DNA of 64,000 bases from an uncultured Caryophanales bacterium (GTDB lineage Bacteria > Bacillota_I > Bacilli_A > RFN20 > CAG-288): NCBI GenBank assembly GCA_905211645.1, contig CAJMBK010000001.1, positions 62,001 through 126,000 of the forward strand, given 5' to 3'. The first letter of the stretch is position 1; each line of letters starts with the position of its first letter. Below are positions 7,784 through 16,869 of this stretch, in pieces. Position numbers and translations under genes: made by a program. The notes below the pieces were generated by a model that was given only the letters and a program-made list of their open reading frames with translations, was not told the origin of the DNA and searched no databases.

Positions 7784-7863
7784 GACCATTGCACGCCTTA
7801 AACAGTACTTATGGCTGCTACATTCCTGTCCTGACCAGATTCATATGCAAAGACCGCAATGGC
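7784..7863 (-). ncRNA. ffs: Signal recognition particle RNA, small bacterial type
   Basis: On the minus strand the conserved domain IV core is present: GGTCAGG, three bases ACA, tetraloop GGAA, three bases TGT, then AGCAGCC. The usual stem under the loop is UCC/GGA; here ACA/TGT keeps pairing by compensatory change. GCCATTGC at the 5' end pairs with GCAATGGT at the 3' end, closing a hairpin of about 80 nt that is followed by a T-run (down to about 7778). The position just upstream of tadA matches the Firmicutes scRNA locus. The RNA pairs with Ffh in membrane protein targeting. Confidence 0.92.
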
Positions 7864-7898
7864 TTTAATAATATATCATATTTAAATTTGTTTTTGGA

Positions 7899-9590
7899 TT
7901 AGTAACAAATTAAATAGAACAAAATACTTGAGATAGCAAAGGTGTAAACTGAGATAGTGTTACCACAATTAAGAATATTTAGAACTAGAGATCTATCTTC
8001 TTTGTTAACAGAACTCATGTATTCTTGGTTGTAACAGAGTGTCATTGTAAATGGGAAAACAATGGTTGGTATGTATCTAAAATCCATTGTGCATCCGTAT
8101 GGCATTGAGATATTCGAATAAAGGAACATGATGATAATACCGATGAATAATGAAATTGAGAATAATTCAAAATAACCATTCATGTGCTTAGTTTTTACAT
8201 ATCTGTAAATACCATTTACGAGTGAAAAGATGATAATTAAATATGCAGAAACAAAGAGTAAGAAACTCATTTGTCCTCCAACGTTGTAGGTGAATTCACC
8301 ATATAAAGCTGTTTTAACGGCATAAGTGAAAATGTTGTAATCATTGAATGCACTAGCGAATAATCCGTTTCCTATATCATGGAATGAAATAGGTATGAAG
8401 AATCTAAAGAATGGATTGACATCACTGACTGATAAGTCGCTATTTAATCTGTCAAAAACGTATAAATAAGGCATTCCATAATTTTCATGCATGTAGACTT
8501 GGTGCCATAAACCAAGTGGTGCACAGATTGCTAAAAAGACTACAAATTCACCAACCATATTGATGATGGCTTTCTTTTCTTTCTTGATACATTTTCTTAT
8601 AAATGCCCAAGCCATACAGAAACCAATACCTAAGCAAATAGTTGCTGCAGCAAGCTTAGTCATCATAGCAAGACCAATGAAAAGCGCAGATAATAAGATA
8701 TACAACCAATCATAAGCAATTTCTGATTTATTTTCAAAAATGTTTTTATCTTTCTGTCTGATATACCACTTTAAGGTGTAATAACAAGCAAGTGTTGAGA
8801 AGAATAAAGTGATTGTATCATTATTCAACTGCATTGAAAATTGTATGAATCTTGGGAAGAACATTGCAAAGATTGCACCTAAGAAAAATGTGTTTCTTGA
8901 AGGTTTCATGAGTTTAATTGCTTTGATGATAACTATTGAAGTCATGAAAGTGCAAAATGTCATGATGACACCGCAACTTTGGAAATAAATATGTGGATCA
9001 GTAATGTTATAAATTCCTAAGTAGAAAGGCTCTACAATTCTCATCCACATACCGCAGATAAATGCGTTAAGTGGTGGATGATAGAATTGATAAATATCAT
9101 CCATGTGGATGTGATGATTTGGAAGTTTTCCTGTTAAGAAATAAGATAATGCATAATCGTAATGAGCATCATTATTGATTGAAATGGTGTCATTTTGTCT
9201 AACATCATATTGGGTAGCATAGAGATAACTTAATCTAGTTAATAATCCAATAATTAAGATGGAAATAAGCAATGTTTTAAAGCTCAATTTCTTGCGATAA
9301 GTTTGAATTAATAGATAGATTACATCGATTGCAATGAATGTAATTGGAATAGCATGATAGACAGCGCCATTAACTCGATTATTGAAATCGATGTAGATTT
9401 TGCTAGGGTTTCTGACAATAAAATAGGATATTGCAATTAGTAAAAATATACCTAAATAAGTTAATCCTTCAAAGATTAACTTAAGATATTTAGGCATATT
9501 AAAATCATTTTCTATATATCTTTTGAACTGTTCTTTAACCCTATCGCTTTTTGATTCTACTGAAGCAAATATTGATAAAGATTCATCCAT
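7899..9590 (-). CDS. GT-C type membrane glycosyltransferase (PMT/ArnT-like, 563 aa)
   Basis: A polytopic protein with roughly 11-13 hydrophobic helices. It has an acidic first extracytoplasmic loop (NNDAHYDYALSYFLTG near residue 140) and an HPPLN motif, the pattern of dolichyl/undecaprenyl-phosphate-sugar dependent GT-C enzymes (PMT_2/ArnT-like). Such enzymes move a sugar from a polyprenyl-phosphate donor onto a protein, lipid or glycan outside the membrane. The donor could be made by the DPMS-like GT2 at 12232-13203. It starts on the base after the stop of the FAD enzyme, so the two are co-transcribed and probably act in one pathway. Acceptor unknown. Confidence 0.75.
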   Translation of the reverse strand: MDESLSIFASVESKSDRVKEQFKRYIENDFNMPKYLKLIFEGLTYLGIFLLIAISYFIVRNPSKIYIDFNNRVNGAVYHAIPITFIAIDVIYLLIQTYRKKLSFKTLLISILIIGLLTRLSYLYATQYDVRQNDTISINNDAHYDYALSYFLTGKLPNHHIHMDDIYQFYHPPLNAFICGMWMRIVEPFYLGIYNITDPHIYFQSCGVIMTFCTFMTSIVIIKAIKLMKPSRNTFFLGAIFAMFFPRFIQFSMQLNNDTITLFFSTLACYYTLKWYIRQKDKNIFENKSEIAYDWLYILLSALFIGLAMMTKLAAATICLGIGFCMAWAFIRKCIKKEKKAIINMVGEFVVFLAICAPLGLWHQVYMHENYGMPYLYVFDRLNSDLSVSDVNPFFRFFIPISFHDIGNGLFASAFNDYNIFTYAVKTALYGEFTYNVGGQMSFLLFVSAYLIIIFSLVNGIYRYVKTKHMNGYFELFSISLFIGIIIMFLYSNISMPYGCTMDFRYIPTIVFPFTMTLCYNQEYMSSVNKEDRSLVLNILNCGNTISVYTFAISSILFYLICY

Positions 9591-11144
9591 TTACTTTTCC
9601 TCGTGATAGACCTTTTCTGTGTTAACATTCCAAAGATTTGATCTATCTGTGATATTGTTTTTGATGTCATTGACACAAACAATACTTGTTAACATTGAGT
9701 GATCCATGTTGTTGTAACGGTGTTGACCATTTCTACCAACGCAGTATAAGTTAGAAATTTTATCTAAATATTCTTTAACTTTATCAAAGTCTTTGTAGCT
9801 TCCAAAATATGCAGGATATGCTTTCTTAACTTTGATTTGAGTTGAATCTAAAACATCATCTTTAGAGTCGATAACTTGGATTTTAACAAGTTCATCGATA
9901 GCAAATTTGATGAAGTCTTCTTTGGACATTGACCAAAGTTCATCACCTTCATTTGCAAAGTATTCAAGACCAATCCAAACAGTGTTATCCACATCTTTGA
10001 CCATGTAAGGTGACCAGTTGTTGAAGATTTGGATACGCCCCATCTTAACTTCTCTTTCTTGGACGTAAATCCAGCAGTCTGGAACAATGTTATTTAAAGT
10101 TTTAGTCTTGGTGTTATTCTTAATTTTTAATTTATCAACTAACAAACCGACTGTGATGAAGTCACGATAAGGTAATGTTGTTGCAACTTTATATACATTT
10201 TCATCAACTTTATTAGAAATGCTTTCGAATAAATCTTTAATTGGCATTGAAGAAATAAAGTAGTCAGCTTTGTAGGTTTCTACTTCATTAGTCTCTTTAT
10301 TTAAAACTTCAACGGATTCAATTGCGGTTTGATCTTCATTAAGGTTGATAGTCTTAACTTCACGGTTATAAAGAATTTCACCGCCTTTCGAGGTAATAAT
10401 TTTTGCCATCTCTTGATAGAGTTGACCTGGACCTTTCTTAGGGTAATAGAACTGTTCAATTAAACTTGTTTCATCACTCTTTTTGAAAAGACCTTTGATA
10501 GCTTTGGTAAGTGAAATACCCTTAACTCTTTGAGCACCCCAGTCTGCAGCAATTTCAGAAGGATGGACACCCCAAAGTTTTGTTGTGTAATCTTCAAAGA
10601 ACATCTCATACAAAGATTTACCAAATCTGTTGATGTAGAAGTTCTCCAAGTTAATTTCTTTCTTTTTCACAAACTTGGTTTTCATGAATGAAAAACCAGC
10701 TTTCATGGTTCTTAAAAAGCCCATGTTCTTGATAGTACTTGCTTTTAAGCTGACTGGATAGTCAAAGAATTTCTTCAAGAAATAAATTCTTGAGACTCTG
10801 TTTCTTAAAAGCATGACAACATCGGTTTCTTCTGGATCTGGACCGTTTTCTGCGAAAACCTTATTGGTTGTATTTACTTTGATATCGCCATAACTTGGTT
10901 TACCTTGCAAAGGCATAACCTCGAACCAAATTTTATTAACTTCATCAGCTTTAGTGAAGAATCTGTGACCACCGATATCCATTCTGTTTCCATGATATTC
11001 AGCAGTTCTAGAAATTCCACCAACGAAATTTTCCATTTCAATAATAACTGGTTTAATATCTGTTTCTTTCAAAAACTGATAAGCTGCAGTCAAACCAGCT
11101 GGACCAGCACCGATGATGAGTGCTGTCTTTTTATTTTCAGCCAT
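9591..11144 (-). CDS. FAD/NAD(P)-dependent oxidoreductase, amine-oxidase/UDP-galactopyranose-mutase-like (517 aa)
   Basis: The N-terminus is a Rossmann dinucleotide fold: ALIIGAGPAGLTAAY at about 8-22, then IIEMENFVGGISRT and MDIGGHRFFTK, the FAD-binding pattern of protoporphyrinogen-oxidase and UDP-galactopyranose-mutase-like proteins in glycan clusters. A C-terminal GRNGQHRYNNMDHSM segment resembles the FAD-pyrophosphate contact of that family. The operon with a GT-C glycosyltransferase suggests sugar or polyprenyl-sugar modification instead of haem synthesis, for which no other gene is present. Substrate unknown. The gene starts at ATG 11144 opposite psuG, with AGGTAA upstream. Confidence 0.75.
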   Translation of the reverse strand: MAENKKTALIIGAGPAGLTAAYQFLKETDIKPVIIEMENFVGGISRTAEYHGNRMDIGGHRFFTKADEVNKIWFEVMPLQGKPSYGDIKVNTTNKVFAENGPDPEETDVVMLLRNRVSRIYFLKKFFDYPVSLKASTIKNMGFLRTMKAGFSFMKTKFVKKKEINLENFYINRFGKSLYEMFFEDYTTKLWGVHPSEIAADWGAQRVKGISLTKAIKGLFKKSDETSLIEQFYYPKKGPGQLYQEMAKIITSKGGEILYNREVKTINLNEDQTAIESVEVLNKETNEVETYKADYFISSMPIKDLFESISNKVDENVYKVATTLPYRDFITVGLLVDKLKIKNNTKTKTLNNIVPDCWIYVQEREVKMGRIQIFNNWSPYMVKDVDNTVWIGLEYFANEGDELWSMSKEDFIKFAIDELVKIQVIDSKDDVLDSTQIKVKKAYPAYFGSYKDFDKVKEYLDKISNLYCVGRNGQHRYNNMDHSMLTSIVCVNDIKNNITDRSNLWNVNTEKVYHEEK

Positions 11145-11158
11145 ATTAGTTACCTCGG

Positions 11159-11183
11159 TATGTAAATTATAACAATTTACATA
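11159..11183. promoter_or_regulatory. Perfect 10-bp-arm dyad in the psuG / FAD-enzyme divergent promoter region
   Basis: TATGTAAATT (11159-11168), five bases, then AATTTACATA (11174-11183) form a perfect inverted repeat immediately before TATAAT (11184-11189) pointing to psuG. A second dyad, TCTTGCT/AGCAAGA (11194-11219), lies in the psuG leader. The first looks like an operator; no regulator is adjacent. Confidence 0.45.
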
Positions 11184-11242
11184 TATAATATTGTCTTGCT
11201 TATAAACTCTTTAGCAAGAAACTAAATTAGTAGGAGATTTAT

Positions 11243-12163
11243 ATGAAAGACAAAAAGAAAATCCAAGAAATTCTCGGTATCAAAGATTATTCCAACCAAC
11301 CTGTAGTTGCTTTAGAATCAACAATTATCACTCATGGTATGCCTTATCCTACCAATATTGAAGTTGCATTAGCTGTTGAAGAAGAAGTTAGAAAAACTGG
11401 TGCAATTCCACTCACAATTGCATTTGTTGATGGTCAATTAAAAATCGGTTTAACCAAAGAAGAAATTGTTAAATTAGGCTCAGATTGCTCACATGTTGTT
11501 AAAGCTTCTAGAAGAGATTTTGGCTATGTCATGGCTAAGAAACTTACTGCAAGTACAACTGTTGCTGCAACAATGATCGCAGCAGACTTAGCAAATATCA
11601 AAGTTTTTGCTACTGGTGGCATTGGTGGTGTTCATAGAGATGGTCAAAAAACCATGGATATCTCCGCTGATTTGGAAGAATTCTCCAAGACTGATGTCAA
11701 TGTTATCTGTGCAGGTCCAAAAGCTATTTTGGATGTTGGCAGAACTCTTGAATATTTGGAAACAAAAGGAATTTCTGTCATCGGTTATGAAACAGAAACT
11801 GTCCCATTATTCTTCACCCGTGAATCTGAATTTAAGTGTGAACAAGTCGCTGAAAACGTTGAAACCTTAGCAAATATCATCAAGATGAATGACTTAGTTG
11901 GTTTGAATCAAGGTAGTTTAATTTTAAATCCTATTCCTGCTGAATATTCTCTTGATCCAGTTCTTATGAATAAAGCAATCGATGAAGCTTTAGTTGAACT
12001 CAATGAAAAAGGTGTTTCAGGCAAGGAAGTTACTCCATTCTTACTCAGCAAAGTTGTTGAACTTACAGAAGGTAAATCCTTGGAAGCAAATATCGCTTTA
12101 ATTAAAAATAACGCAAGACTTGCTGGTCAATTAGCAGTAGAACTTTGTAAGAATAATAAATAA
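11243..12163 (+). CDS. psuG: Pseudouridine-5'-phosphate glycosidase
   Basis: Cleaves the C-C bond of pseudouridine 5'-phosphate to uracil and ribose 5-phosphate (reversible), salvaging RNA breakdown products. The family start VALESTIITHGMPYP (catalytic Glu at residue 25), VVKASRRDFGYVM, the ATGGIGGVHRD glycine-rich segment and the N-G-I-S-V-like region before FFTRESEF are all in order; 306 aa is the usual length. TAGGAG lies 8 bases before ATG 11243. It is monocistronic with a following terminator. No pseudouridine kinase (psuK) is adjacent, so the phosphorylated substrate must come from elsewhere. This fits the idea that the cell scavenges nucleic acid. Confidence 0.95.
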   Translation: MKDKKKIQEILGIKDYSNQPVVALESTIITHGMPYPTNIEVALAVEEEVRKTGAIPLTIAFVDGQLKIGLTKEEIVKLGSDCSHVVKASRRDFGYVMAKKLTASTTVAATMIAADLANIKVFATGGIGGVHRDGQKTMDISADLEEFSKTDVNVICAGPKAILDVGRTLEYLETKGISVIGYETETVPLFFTRESEFKCEQVAENVETLANIIKMNDLVGLNQGSLILNPIPAEYSLDPVLMNKAIDEALVELNEKGVSGKEVTPFLLSKVVELTEGKSLEANIALIKNNARLAGQLAVELCKNNK

Positions 12164-12190
12164 AATAGCGAAAGTTAATTAAATATTAAA

Positions 12191-12232
12191 AAAGCCAACT
12201 TATGTTTTTCAGTTATAAGTTGGTTTTTAATT
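12191..12232. terminator. Bidirectional terminator, psuG / GT2
   Basis: CCAACTTAT (12195-12203) pairs with ATAAGTTGG (12215-12223), with A-rich sequence on the left and TTTTTAATTT on the right, between two convergent genes. Confidence 0.85.
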
Positions 12233-13203
12233 TACTTTTTAATTTCCATTTTATCGATGATATAAAGTGGCTTATTCTGTGAGTTTATAGTAATTGATTT
12301 AACGTATAAAGCAATTACTGAGATGGCTCCAAGTATGATACCTGCAACAAAGAATAATGTTCCAATTAACCACAATGTTTCATAAAGTGTGAGGTGGCTG
12401 ATAAAGTCAGCTGGTCCGACTCCGCTATGAGCTAAGATTGTGACTATCATAAAACCTATTGAAACAATTAAACCAAATGCTAAGTTCGCCAATGCTAATT
12501 TGAAAATTAATAAAAGAGGATTTGTAGATTGAGTAGCAACGATATTCATCGAGTAGTTAATCATCTTCCTTAAATTGTACTTAGTCTGACCAACAACTCT
12601 TTCAGGTCTATCGAATGGAATTTGTGCTTTTGAAAAACCTACCTCATCTAATAGTGTGAAGAATGTAACATCATGGGCTACATTTTCAACAATAATTTTT
12701 TGAACCTTTTCAGTGAACATTCTGAAGGTGTTTGAATTAACAGCATCTTTTGCGTGTTTACCTTTTAATTTAGCAAGTAATGCATAGAACATTTTTGCAG
12801 ATAAGTTCTTGAAAAAAGAATCTTTCTCACGTGATCTTCTAACACCTTGAGCGATGTCGTAACCTTCGTCAAGTTTAGCTGCCATCTGAGGTAAAACTTC
12901 AAGTGGATCTTGTAAATCAACATCCATACAGACGAAATAGTCACCTTTTGCATGGCTTACACCTGCGATTTGTGCAGGAGATTGACCGAAGTTTCTGCTA
13001 AATGAGATGTAATTGACATTCTTGTACTCTTTAGAATATTTTTCTAAAAGAGCAAGTGTGTTATCTGAGGAACCATCATTAACAAAAATGAAGTTATATT
13101 CATGAACTTCATCTGTTTTTATAAACTCTTGAGCCTTTTCAATAAATACAGGTAAGGCTTCTTCCTCATTAAAACAAGGAACTATAACTGCAATTTTCTT
13201 CAT
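12232..13203 (-). CDS. GT2 glycosyltransferase with two C-terminal membrane helices (DPMS/GtrB-like, 323 aa)
   Basis: Transfers a sugar from a nucleotide donor to undecaprenyl phosphate at the inner face. The GT-A domain (residues 1-220) starts IAVIVPCFNEEEALP, has VNDGSSDNT near 42-50, CMDVDLQDP (DxD-type) near 87-95 and an R-x-x-R region. Two hydrophobic helices follow, as in GtrB/DPM1-like enzymes. ATG 13203 is used because AGAGGA lies just upstream; an upstream in-frame start would add 12 residues. It is the likely donor-maker for the GT-C enzyme at 7899-9590. Sugar not deducible. Confidence 0.87.
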   Translation of the reverse strand: MKKIAVIVPCFNEEEALPVFIEKAQEFIKTDEVHEYNFIFVNDGSSDNTLALLEKYSKEYKNVNYISFSRNFGQSPAQIAGVSHAKGDYFVCMDVDLQDPLEVLPQMAAKLDEGYDIAQGVRRSREKDSFFKNLSAKMFYALLAKLKGKHAKDAVNSNTFRMFTEKVQKIIVENVAHDVTFFTLLDEVGFSKAQIPFDRPERVVGQTKYNLRKMINYSMNIVATQSTNPLLLIFKLALANLAFGLIVSIGFMIVTILAHSGVGPADFISHLTLYETLWLIGTLFFVAGIILGAISVIALYVKSITINSQNKPLYIIDKMEIKK

Positions 13204-13336
13204 AATATCCTCTTTGAATTGACTATTGAAATTATACAATTTTTGTAATTTTTCATATGTTCTAATTGTAGTAATAAAAAAGATTTAAGAACTATAACCT
13301 CACTTGCGTTATTCTTAAAACTTAAGCAAAAATAAA

Positions 13337-13378
13337 TTAGCACTTATCACTTGAAAGTGCTAATAAACGTTGTATAAT
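13337..13378 (+). promoter_or_regulatory. groESL promoter with CIRCE operator (HrcA site)
   Basis: TTAGCACTT (13337-13345), nine bases, AAGTGCTAA (13355-13363) matches the CIRCE inverted repeat except for the innermost C/G pair of each arm. TTGAAA (13351-13356), a 16-bp spacer and TATAAT (13373-13378) form the promoter, so the operator covers the -35. HrcA repression and heat induction are expected; hrcA itself is not in the window. Confidence 0.92.
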
Positions 13379-13402
13379 AAATAGCGTCAAGGAGGAAATT
13401 GT

Positions 13403-13687
13403 ATGATTAAACCTTTAAGAGATTATGTAGTTTTAAAACCTGAAGAAAAAGAACAAAAGATTGGTTCTATTTATATCGCAACAAAGAAAGAAGACCAAGA
13501 AGGTGTTGCAGTTGTTGTCAACGTTGGTCCTGGATACATCGATGAAAAAGGAAATAAAGTCGGTGTTGATGTTAAAGTTGGTGACAAGGTCTTATTCAAG
13601 AAATATTCTGCAAATGAATACGTTGATGAGAATAAAGAAAGATATAACGTTGTAAGAAATAGCGATATTATCGCTATCATCGAATAA
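13403..13687 (+). CDS. groS: Co-chaperonin GroES
   Basis: A ten-kDa lid of the GroEL chamber. PLRDYVVLKPEE at the start and a C-terminal NVVRNSDIIAIIE strand are canonical; length 94 aa. The mobile loop that touches GroEL reads GSIYIATKKED, where most bacteria have a G-I-V-L/I-P-type triplet, a moderately diverged contact. AAGGAGG precedes ATG 13403. First gene of the CIRCE-controlled operon. Confidence 0.97.
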   Translation: MIKPLRDYVVLKPEEKEQKIGSIYIATKKEDQEGVAVVVNVGPGYIDEKGNKVGVDVKVGDKVLFKKYSANEYVDENKERYNVVRNSDIIAIIE

Positions 13688-13705
13688 TAAAAAGGAGATT
13701 TTATT

Positions 13706-15319
13706 ATGGCAGCAAAAGTTATTAAATTTGGTAATGACGCAAGAAAAAGCATAATTAGAGGTGTCGATAAATTAGCCGACACTGTTAAATTAACATTAGG
13801 TCCAAAAGGTAGAAATGTTATTTTGGATAAAGGTTATGGTTCACCACTTATCACAAATGATGGTGTTACAATTGCCCGTGAAATTGAGCTTCCTGATTCA
13901 TTTGAAAATATGGGTGCAAAGCTTGTTTATGAAGTTGCAAATAACACTAACGATGTCGCTGGTGATGGTACAACAACAGCAACAGTTCTTGCTCAAGCAA
14001 TGATTCATAAAGGTATTGAACAAGTTGAAAAAGGTGCAAACCCAGTCTTTGTTAGAAATGGTATTGAACTTGCAGGTAAGAAGGTTGCAGAAGAACTTTT
14101 AAATATTTCTAAACCTATCGCAACTGATGAAGATATCGCTTCTGTTGCTACCATTTCTTCTGGTAGTGAAGAAATTGGTAATTACATTAAAGATGCTATG
14201 ATTCAAGTCGGAAGAAATGGTGTTATTACCGTTGATGAATCTAAAGGATTGGATACATCCTTAGAAGTTGTCAAAGGTATGCAATATGATAAAGGTTATA
14301 TTTCACCTTATATGGCATCAGATAGGGAGAAGATGGTTTCCGAACTTGAAAACGCCTATGTTTTAGTTACTGACTACAAGATCAGCAACATTCAAGACAT
14401 TCTTCCTGTTTTACAAGGTGTTGCAGACAGTCACAAGCCTTTACTTATTATCGCTGAAGATTTGGATAACGATGTCAGCTCAACACTTATCATCAATAAG
14501 TTAAGAGGTGGTTTCAACGTTGTTGCAACCAAGGCTCCTGAATTTGGTGATAATCAAAAGAATATTCTTTCTGATATCGCAGTTATGACTGGTGCAAATT
14601 ACATCTCATCTGATCTTTCCATGGATCTCAAAGATGTTACCATGAACGATTTAGGTTTTGCTAAGAAGATCACTGTCACTAAAGATAACACAACAATTAT
14701 CGATGGTGCCGGTGATAAAGAAGCAATCGAAAATCGTGCTGCAGAACTTAGAGCTCAAGTTGAAAATACTAAGAGTGAATACGATAGAAAGAACTTAGAA
14801 AAGAGAATTGCAAAACTCACTGGTGGTGTCGCAGTTATCAAAGTTGGTGCTGCAACTGAAAGTGAGATGAAAGAGAAGAAATTAAGAATCGAAGACGCAT
14901 TGAATGCAACTAAAGCTGCTGTTAGCGAAGGTATTGTTATCGGTGGCGGTGCTGCTTTGATGGAAGTCTACAAAGTCTTGAAGAAGACTTTGAAAGATCC
15001 AAATACCGATGTTCAAAAAGGTATCAATGTTGTCCTAGACTCTTTGCAAGCTCCTTTGTATCAAATTGCAGAAAATGCTGGTTATGAAGCAAGAGATGTT
15101 GTTGAACAACAAATCAGAGCTAAGAAGAACACAGGTTTTGACGCAAAAAATGGTAAGTGGGTTGATATGTTTGAAGCAGGAATTGTTGATCCAACCAAAG
15201 TTACAAGAAGTGCAATTTTGAATTCTTCATCAATCTCCGCTTTACTTATCACTTCTGAAGCAAGTATCTCTGAAATTAAAGAAAAAAAGGAGACACCTAA
15301 TTTAGGCGAAGATTACTAA
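13706..15319 (+). CDS. groL: Chaperonin GroEL
   Basis: ATP-driven folding chamber for cytosolic proteins. ATP-site motifs LGPKGRNV, NDGVTIAREIE and AGDGTTTATVLAQA are intact, as is the apical domain. It has 537 aa and ends KKETPNLGEDY: the usual flexible Gly-Gly-Met tail is missing, a known variation whose effect on the cavity floor is mild. It starts 18 bp after groS with AAGGAG, and a terminator follows. Confidence 0.98.
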   Translation: MAAKVIKFGNDARKSIIRGVDKLADTVKLTLGPKGRNVILDKGYGSPLITNDGVTIAREIELPDSFENMGAKLVYEVANNTNDVAGDGTTTATVLAQAMIHKGIEQVEKGANPVFVRNGIELAGKKVAEELLNISKPIATDEDIASVATISSGSEEIGNYIKDAMIQVGRNGVITVDESKGLDTSLEVVKGMQYDKGYISPYMASDREKMVSELENAYVLVTDYKISNIQDILPVLQGVADSHKPLLIIAEDLDNDVSSTLIINKLRGGFNVVATKAPEFGDNQKNILSDIAVMTGANYISSDLSMDLKDVTMNDLGFAKKITVTKDNTTIIDGAGDKEAIENRAAELRAQVENTKSEYDRKNLEKRIAKLTGGVAVIKVGAATESEMKEKKLRIEDALNATKAAVSEGIVIGGGAALMEVYKVLKKTLKDPNTDVQKGINVVLDSLQAPLYQIAENAGYEARDVVEQQIRAKKNTGFDAKNGKWVDMFEAGIVDPTKVTRSAILNSSSISALLITSEASISEIKEKKETPNLGEDY

Positions 15320-15342
15320 ACAATTAATTTAATGTAATAATT

Positions 15343-15376
15343 AGTGCTTTTCTTGACCAAGAAAGGCACTTTTTTA
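15343..15376 (+). terminator. Terminator of groESL
   Basis: AGTGCTTTTCTTG (15343-15355) pairs with AAGAAAGGCACT (15359-15370), followed by a run of T. Confidence 0.85.
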
Positions 15377-15482
15377 AATGTGTAAAAATGTTAAATTTGA
15401 TTTGTTCTTTTATATAAGGCAAATAATGGATTGATTAGGTATAATTAAACATATTCTATTAAGGTATTAAAAAGGTATTTTT

Positions 15483-16799
15483 ATGTGGCATGAAACAATG
15501 TATGATGTCTTGAATATCATTAATAATATTATTCTCATGTGCATTGGTATTCCTTTCTTTTTGCAGCTTATTTATATGTTGCTATTCTGGGTTAAAAAGA
15601 AAACCTTCAAAAAGAGCGACATCAAAGGTAAAGTAGCAATTGTCTATGCAGCAAGAAATGAGGAAGATGTTATTTATGAAACAATCAAACAGATGAGAGA
15701 TAATCAAGATTATCCAAAAGAACTCTATGATATCTATGTTATATGTCATAAATGCACAGATAACACTAAAGCTGAAGCGGAAAGAGCAGGTGCTAAAACA
15801 ATTGTTTATAACGATCCTGATCCAAAGACTCACATCAAAGCTTACTGTATGAATTACGGTATCGATTATCTTCTAAAACAAGGAATTGAGTATGATTTTG
15901 TTCTTTGTTTCGATGCGGATAATAGATGTAACAAAGAATATATTTCTTTGATGAACGACGCTTATCAAAGCGGTGTTAAGTTTGCAAGACCATATGAGTC
16001 TGCAAGTAATATGACACAGAATTGTTACACAAAAGCTTGCGGTCTTTATTACATCTTCGATTCAAGATTCTCCAGTCGTGTTAGAGAAAGATTGCATATT
16101 GGTGCTCATGTCAATGGCTCCGGTATGATGATTGCTTATTCTGTTTTAAAAGAGAGGGGAGGGTTCAACTGTTTCTCTATCAGTGAAGACGCTGAATTTA
16201 CCCTTGATTTGATGGATAAAAAGATCTTTGCACACTTTGTTGAAGATGCAGTTGTTTATGAAGATTTACCATCAACATTTAAGGATACTTACAACAGAAA
16301 TAAGAGAATTGGTAGTGGTTCTATCCGTTTGATTTTTGGTAAGATGGGTAAGTTATTCTTGAAATTCTTCTACACATTTAAGTTCAGTTATCTTGAGTAT
16401 TTCTTAACTTATTTCTTCAATATCATCTGTGTCTTATTGTGCACATGGATTCCATTATTCTATATTTACGATATCGTTTATTTATTATTAGTTACAAATA
16501 ACGTGATTCAAGTAACAGCGAATACAGTGGCAAGTTACAGCCAAGTCCTGACTAATACTTGGATTGTCATTGTTGTTTGCGTATCGGTCTTATTTGTTTT
16601 CTGTGGATTCTTACAGGCATTTCTTCTCATCATGTTAGACTACAAGAAGATGGGTGCTAAAAAGAGAAGTGAATTAATTTCTGGAATGTTTTTATTTCCA
16701 TTCTTCTCAGTTATTTACATTATCACCTTGGCTTTGGGTGTTTTTTCCAAACCAAGCTGGAATAAGATTAAACGTAATCCTAAAAAAATTAATAAATAA
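15483..16799 (+). CDS. Membrane GT2 glycosyltransferase (cellulose/hyaluronan-synthase-like, 438 aa)
   Basis: One N-terminal membrane helix (about 13-38), a cytoplasmic GT-A domain, and three or four C-terminal helices. The GT-A domain has VYAARNEEDVI near residue 56-66, FDADNRC (DxD) near 141, an acidic ISEDAEF near 236 (catalytic base region) and YNRNKRIGSG in the place of the processive Q/RxxRW motif. Family membership is clear, but the altered last motif makes processivity uncertain. It probably builds a surface polysaccharide or glycolipid. Own promoter region (TATAAT at 15440) and a downstream terminator. Confidence 0.82.
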   Translation: MWHETMYDVLNIINNIILMCIGIPFFLQLIYMLLFWVKKKTFKKSDIKGKVAIVYAARNEEDVIYETIKQMRDNQDYPKELYDIYVICHKCTDNTKAEAERAGAKTIVYNDPDPKTHIKAYCMNYGIDYLLKQGIEYDFVLCFDADNRCNKEYISLMNDAYQSGVKFARPYESASNMTQNCYTKACGLYYIFDSRFSSRVRERLHIGAHVNGSGMMIAYSVLKERGGFNCFSISEDAEFTLDLMDKKIFAHFVEDAVVYEDLPSTFKDTYNRNKRIGSGSIRLIFGKMGKLFLKFFYTFKFSYLEYFLTYFFNIICVLLCTWIPLFYIYDIVYLLLVTNNVIQVTANTVASYSQVLTNTWIVIVVCVSVLFVFCGFLQAFLLIMLDYKKMGAKKRSELISGMFLFPFFSVIYIITLALGVFSKPSWNKIKRNPKKINK

Positions 16800-16818
16800 A
16801 AGTTCGCAATAAAAATCA

Positions 16819-16857
16819 GTGGTTACTCTCAACTTAGCGAGAATAACCACTTTTTAC
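16819..16857. terminator. Bidirectional terminator, GT2 / GtrA
   Basis: GTGGTTACTCTC (16819-16830) pairs with GAGAATAACCAC (16839-16850) with one mismatch, followed by TTTTTA, between convergent genes. Confidence 0.85.
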
Positions 16858-16869
16858 TTTAAATATAGT

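Noticed and set aside
7768..7794. Longer TadA start at 7794.
   Set aside because: It would lie inside the SRP RNA closing stem.
13471..13782. Minus-strand reading frame across groES and many similar long frames opposite or inside fusA, tuf, pgk and the ABC genes.
   Set aside because: They overlap strongly conserved genes, have no Shine-Dalgarno and no plausible protein composition.
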